Below, in pieces: positions 61,762-64,000 of a DNA stretch of 64,000 nt. Both the position numbers and the translations under genes were made by a program. The DNA lies in contig NZ_CP135436.1 of assembly GCF_032340315.1 (NCBI RefSeq), positions 889,501-953,500 of the forward strand, written 5' to 3'. Source of the DNA: Streptococcus sp. DTU_2020_1001019_1_SI_AUS_MUR_006 (GTDB lineage: Bacteria; Bacillota; Bacilli; Lactobacillales; Streptococcaceae). The first letter of the stretch is position 1. Each line of letters starts with the position of its first letter. The notes under the pieces were generated by a model that searched no databases, was not told where the DNA came from, and saw only the letters and a list, made by a program, of their open reading frames with translations.

Positions 61762-62556
61762 ATGGACTTGGGTGATATTGAGCTAACGCTGACCCCTATA
61801 CCTGGGAAAAGCGGAAAAGCTTATATGGGAAGCTACCCTGATGGGAAGCGCGTCTTTATAAAAATGAACACCTCTCCAATCCTACCTGGTTTAGCCAAGG
61901 AACAAATCGCTCCTCAATTATTATGGACTCGCCGTTTATCGGATGGGCGTGATATGTGTGCCCAAGAATGGTTGAATGGTAAAATTTTGACCCCTTATGA
62001 TATGAATCGCAAGCAGATTATCAATATTTTGAGCCGCTTGCATCGTTCGCGTCCTTTGATGACGCAATTGACTCGTTTGGGCTATTCTTTAGAAACACCT
62101 TTTGACTTGCTTCAGGCTTGGTTAAAAGATGCTCCAGAATCCTTGAAAAACAATCAATATCTAAGAATGGTAGTAGAGGATTTGCGAGGAAGCTTGCCAA
62201 ACTTTAGGGAAGATTATGCAACGATCGTTCATGGAGATGTACGACATAGTAATTGGATTGAGACAGAGAGCGGTCTTATTTATTTAGTGGATTGGGATTC
62301 CGTTCGTTTAACGGATCGCATGTTTGATGTAGCGCATATGCTATGTCACTATATTCCAGACTATCAGTGGAAAGAGTGGTTGACTTATTACGGTTACAAA
62401 TACAACCAGACAGTCATCAACAAACTATTTTGGTATGCTCAGTTATCCTTCTTGAGCCAGATTGCCAAATATTATACAAATGAAGATCTAGAAAATGTCA
62501 ATCGGGAGATTTATGCCTTGCGTATCTTCCGTGACAAGTATGGAAAGAAGAGATGA
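61762..62556 (+). CDS. ccrZ: Cell cycle regulator CcrZ, phosphotransferase family
   Basis: The 264-residue protein has an aminoglycoside phosphotransferase-like kinase fold with catalytic loop [10 protein letters not shown] and metal motif VDWDSV. CcrZ of S. pneumoniae is brought to the septum by FtsZ and links division to DnaA-driven replication. The gene is next to trmB, as there, and overlaps it by 4 bp. Confidence 0.9.
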   Translation: MDLGDIELTLTPIPGKSGKAYMGSYPDGKRVFIKMNTSPILPGLAKEQIAPQLLWTRRLSDGRDMCAQEWLNGKILTPYDMNRKQIINILSRLHRSRPLMTQLTRLGYSLETPFDLLQAWLKDAPESLKNNQYLRMVVEDLRGSLPNFREDYATIVHGDVRHSNWIETESGLIYLVDWDSVRLTDRMFDVAHMLCHYIPDYQWKEWLTYYGYKYNQTVINKLFWYAQLSFLSQIAKYYTNEDLENVNREIYALRIFRDKYGKKR

Positions 62557-63188
62557 GAGTTAGAAATCGTAAAGGGGCAACAGAATTACTAGAGGCTAAT
62601 CCTCAATATGTTGTCTTAAATCCTTTAGAAGCCAAAGGGAAATGGCGAGATTTATTTGGAAATGACAATCCTATCCATGTTGAGGTTGGTAGTGGTAAGG
62701 GTGCTTTTGTGACAGGTATGGCCAAGCAAAACCCTGACATCAACTATATCGGGATTGATATTCAAAAGTCTGTTTTGAGTTATGCCTTGGACAAGGTCTT
62801 GGAAGTTGCTGTACCCAATATTAAGTTGTTGTGGGTTGATGGTTCTGATTTGACCGACTACTTTGAAGATGGTGAGATTGATCGCTTGTACCTAAACTTT
62901 TCAGATCCGTGGCCTAAAAAGCGCCATGAAAAGCGTCGTCTAACCTATAAGAGTTTCTTGGATACCTTCAAGCGTATCTTGCCTGAACACGGTGAGATTC
63001 ATTTCAAGACAGATAACCGTGGCTTGTTTGAATATAGCCTAGTGAGTTTTTCTCAATATGGCATGAAGCTCAATGGAGTTTGGTTGGACTTGCATGCCAG
63101 CGACTTTGAAGGCAATGTCATGACAGAATATGAGCAAAAATTCTCAAGTAAGGGTCAAGTTATCTACCGAGTTGAGGCAGAATTTTAA
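62553..63188 (+). CDS. trmB: tRNA (guanosine(46)-N7)-methyltransferase
   Basis: TrmB methylates G46 in the variable loop of tRNAs. The 211-residue protein has the SAM-binding motif [19 protein letters not shown], and the signature [17 protein letters not shown]. It overlaps ccrZ by 4 bp and forms a two-gene operon with it. Confidence 0.96.
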   Translation: MRVRNRKGATELLEANPQYVVLNPLEAKGKWRDLFGNDNPIHVEVGSGKGAFVTGMAKQNPDINYIGIDIQKSVLSYALDKVLEVAVPNIKLLWVDGSDLTDYFEDGEIDRLYLNFSDPWPKKRHEKRRLTYKSFLDTFKRILPEHGEIHFKTDNRGLFEYSLVSFSQYGMKLNGVWLDLHASDFEGNVMTEYEQKFSSKGQVIYRVEAEF

Positions 63189-63225
63189 GAAAAAGCTTAA
63201 AATCAAGCCTTCTGAGTGCTTATGC

Positions 63226-63254
63226 TTTACATAAGTAGTCAAAAGTGCTATACT
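63226..63254 (+). promoter_or_regulatory. Promoter of the rimP-nusA operon
   Basis: TTTACA and TATACT are separated by 17 bp, and TGC just before the -10 makes it an extended one. The leader then forms a GAGGCG/CGCCTC hairpin (63277-63300). Confidence 0.8.
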
Positions 63255-63314
63255 GTAAGTAAGAATATGAGAAAGTGAGGCGGGGAAATATCTTCGCCTC
63301 TTGCTTATGAGGAG

Positions 63315-63794
63315 GTGGACGCAATCGCAACTATCGTAGAATTAGTCAGAGAAGTCGTAGAACCTGTCATTGAAGCTCCCTTTGAACTCGTGGATATCGA
63401 GTACGGAAAGATTGGCAGTGACATGATTCTTAGTATTTTTGTAGATAAACCAGAGGGAATTACCTTGAACGACACAGCGGACTTGACAGAAATCATCAGT
63501 CCTGTCCTAGATACTATCAAGCCAGATCCCTTCCCAGAACAATATTTCCTAGAAATCACCAGTCCAGGCTTGGAGCGTCCTTTGAAAACCAAGGAAGTAG
63601 TCGCTGGAGCAGTTGGGAAATACATCCATGTTGGACTTTACCAAGCCATCGATAAGCAAAAGGTCTTTGAAGGAACCTTGCTGGCCTTTGAAGAGGATGA
63701 GTTGACTATGGAATATATGGACAAGACACGTAAGAAAACAGTCCAAATCCCATACAGTTTGGTATCGAAAGCACGATTAGCAGTAAAATTATAG
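63315..63794 (+). CDS. rimP: Ribosome maturation factor RimP
   Basis: RimP is needed for maturation of the 30S subunit. The 159-residue protein has the N-terminal domain ([20 protein letters not shown]), [10 protein letters not shown] and the C-terminal SH3-like domain. The start is problematic: GTG 63315 overlaps the last G of the best ribosome binding site AGGAGG (63310-63315), and the frame is closed upstream at 63276. It may start at GTG, using an unusual site, or at ATC 63324, eight bases after AGGAGG. nusA follows, as in most bacteria. Confidence 0.93.
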   Translation: MDAIATIVELVREVVEPVIEAPFELVDIEYGKIGSDMILSIFVDKPEGITLNDTADLTEIISPVLDTIKPDPFPEQYFLEITSPGLERPLKTKEVVAGAVGKYIHVGLYQAIDKQKVFEGTLLAFEEDELTMEYMDKTRKKTVQIPYSLVSKARLAVKL

Positions 63795-63836
63795 TAAAAG
63801 AAAGGAAGCTTTTGAAGATTCAAAAGTGAATAGAAG

Positions 63837-64000
63837 ATGAGTAAAGAAATGCTAGAGGCCTTCCGCATTTTGGAAGAAGACAAGGGAATCAAAAAAGAAG
63901 ACATCATTGATGCAGTGGTGGAATCACTTCGTTCAGCCTATCGCAGACGCTATGGGCAGTCTGACAGTGTAGCCATTGATTTCAACGAAAAGACAGGTGA
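63837..64000 (+). CDS. nusA: Transcription termination/antitermination factor NusA, 5' part
   Basis: The first 54 codons read MSKEMLEAFRILEEDKG and IIDAVVESLRSAYRRRYG, the N-terminal RNA polymerase-binding domain of NusA. The gene runs off the window. It lies 42 bp after rimP, in the same operon. Confidence 0.93.
   Translation, partial: MSKEMLEAFRILEEDKGIKKEDIIDAVVESLRSAYRRRYGQSDSVAIDFNEKTG

Overview
The window looks like a chromosome segment of a mitis-group Streptococcus (S. mitis, S. oralis, S. pseudopneumoniae or a close relative of S. pneumoniae). The evidence is a low-GC genome with pneumococcus-type BOX and RUP intergenic repeats, a complete blp (bacteriocin-like peptide) regulatory system, near-pneumococcal versions of gpmA, rnjB, estA, uvrC, pbpX, glnRA, hrcA-grpE-dnaK-dnaJ, trmB and rimP, and a YSIRK-type M26 metalloprotease. 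The species call is an inference. The housekeeping blocks are recognisable from S. pneumoniae but joined in a different order.

Layout. 1-11135 is the 3' part of a giant LPXTG surface protein made of about 41 nearly identical 258-bp Ig-like units. 11472-19487 is a 2671-residue M26 zinc metalloprotease with 35 copies of a 20-residue repeat. 19693-27087 holds a small membrane protein, gpmA, a 1-kb spacer with BOX and RUP elements, rnjB, estA, a matrixin-type protease and uvrC. 27161-31679 is a division/cell-wall cluster (rsmH, ftsL, pbpX, mraY). 31806-35712 holds an ArAE-type membrane protein, glnR-glnA with a GlnR operator, and a PadR/DUF2812 cassette. 35737-41765 is the CIRCE-controlled heat-shock cluster hrcA-grpE-dnaK-(DJ-1 family)-dnaJ. 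41851-45142 holds two small envelope-type genes, a HIT protein and an Ecs-like ABC transporter.

45353-61600 is the accessory heart of the window: a blp locus. blpT, blpSRH and blpABC supply a peptide-pheromone quorum-sensing circuit (BlpC exported by BlpAB, sensed by BlpH, relayed by BlpR). At least seven direct-repeat BlpR boxes share one geometry (10-bp half-sites, 21-bp period, usually 30 bp to a -10) and mark blpT, blpSRH, blpABC and four effector operons. The effectors are a two-peptide-like bacteriocin pair with unusually short leaders, a pediocin-like (class IIa) peptide resembling ubericin A with an EntA-type immunity gene, a decayed cassette, a Pro/Cys-rich GG-leader peptide paired with a phage-like partner, a further GG-leader peptide, two paralogous four-helix putative immunity proteins, an LPXTG-anchored thioredoxin-like protein, and a frameshifted CPBP protease. 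The region is broken up by an ISL3-family element (8-bp target duplication) nested in the left end of an IS200-like element, a second decayed IS200-like copy, and an ISL3 end scar beside blpC.

61762-64000 returns to core genes: ccrZ, trmB, rimP and the start of nusA.

Working model: BlpC accumulation switches on all boxed operons together. BlpAB trims and exports the GG-leader peptides. Most of the mature peptides carry two cysteines, so the wall-anchored thioredoxin-like protein in the same regulon is a plausible disulfide-maturation or protection factor. The BlpC mature peptide, the ubericin-like peptide and the anchored thioredoxin are the most interesting items.
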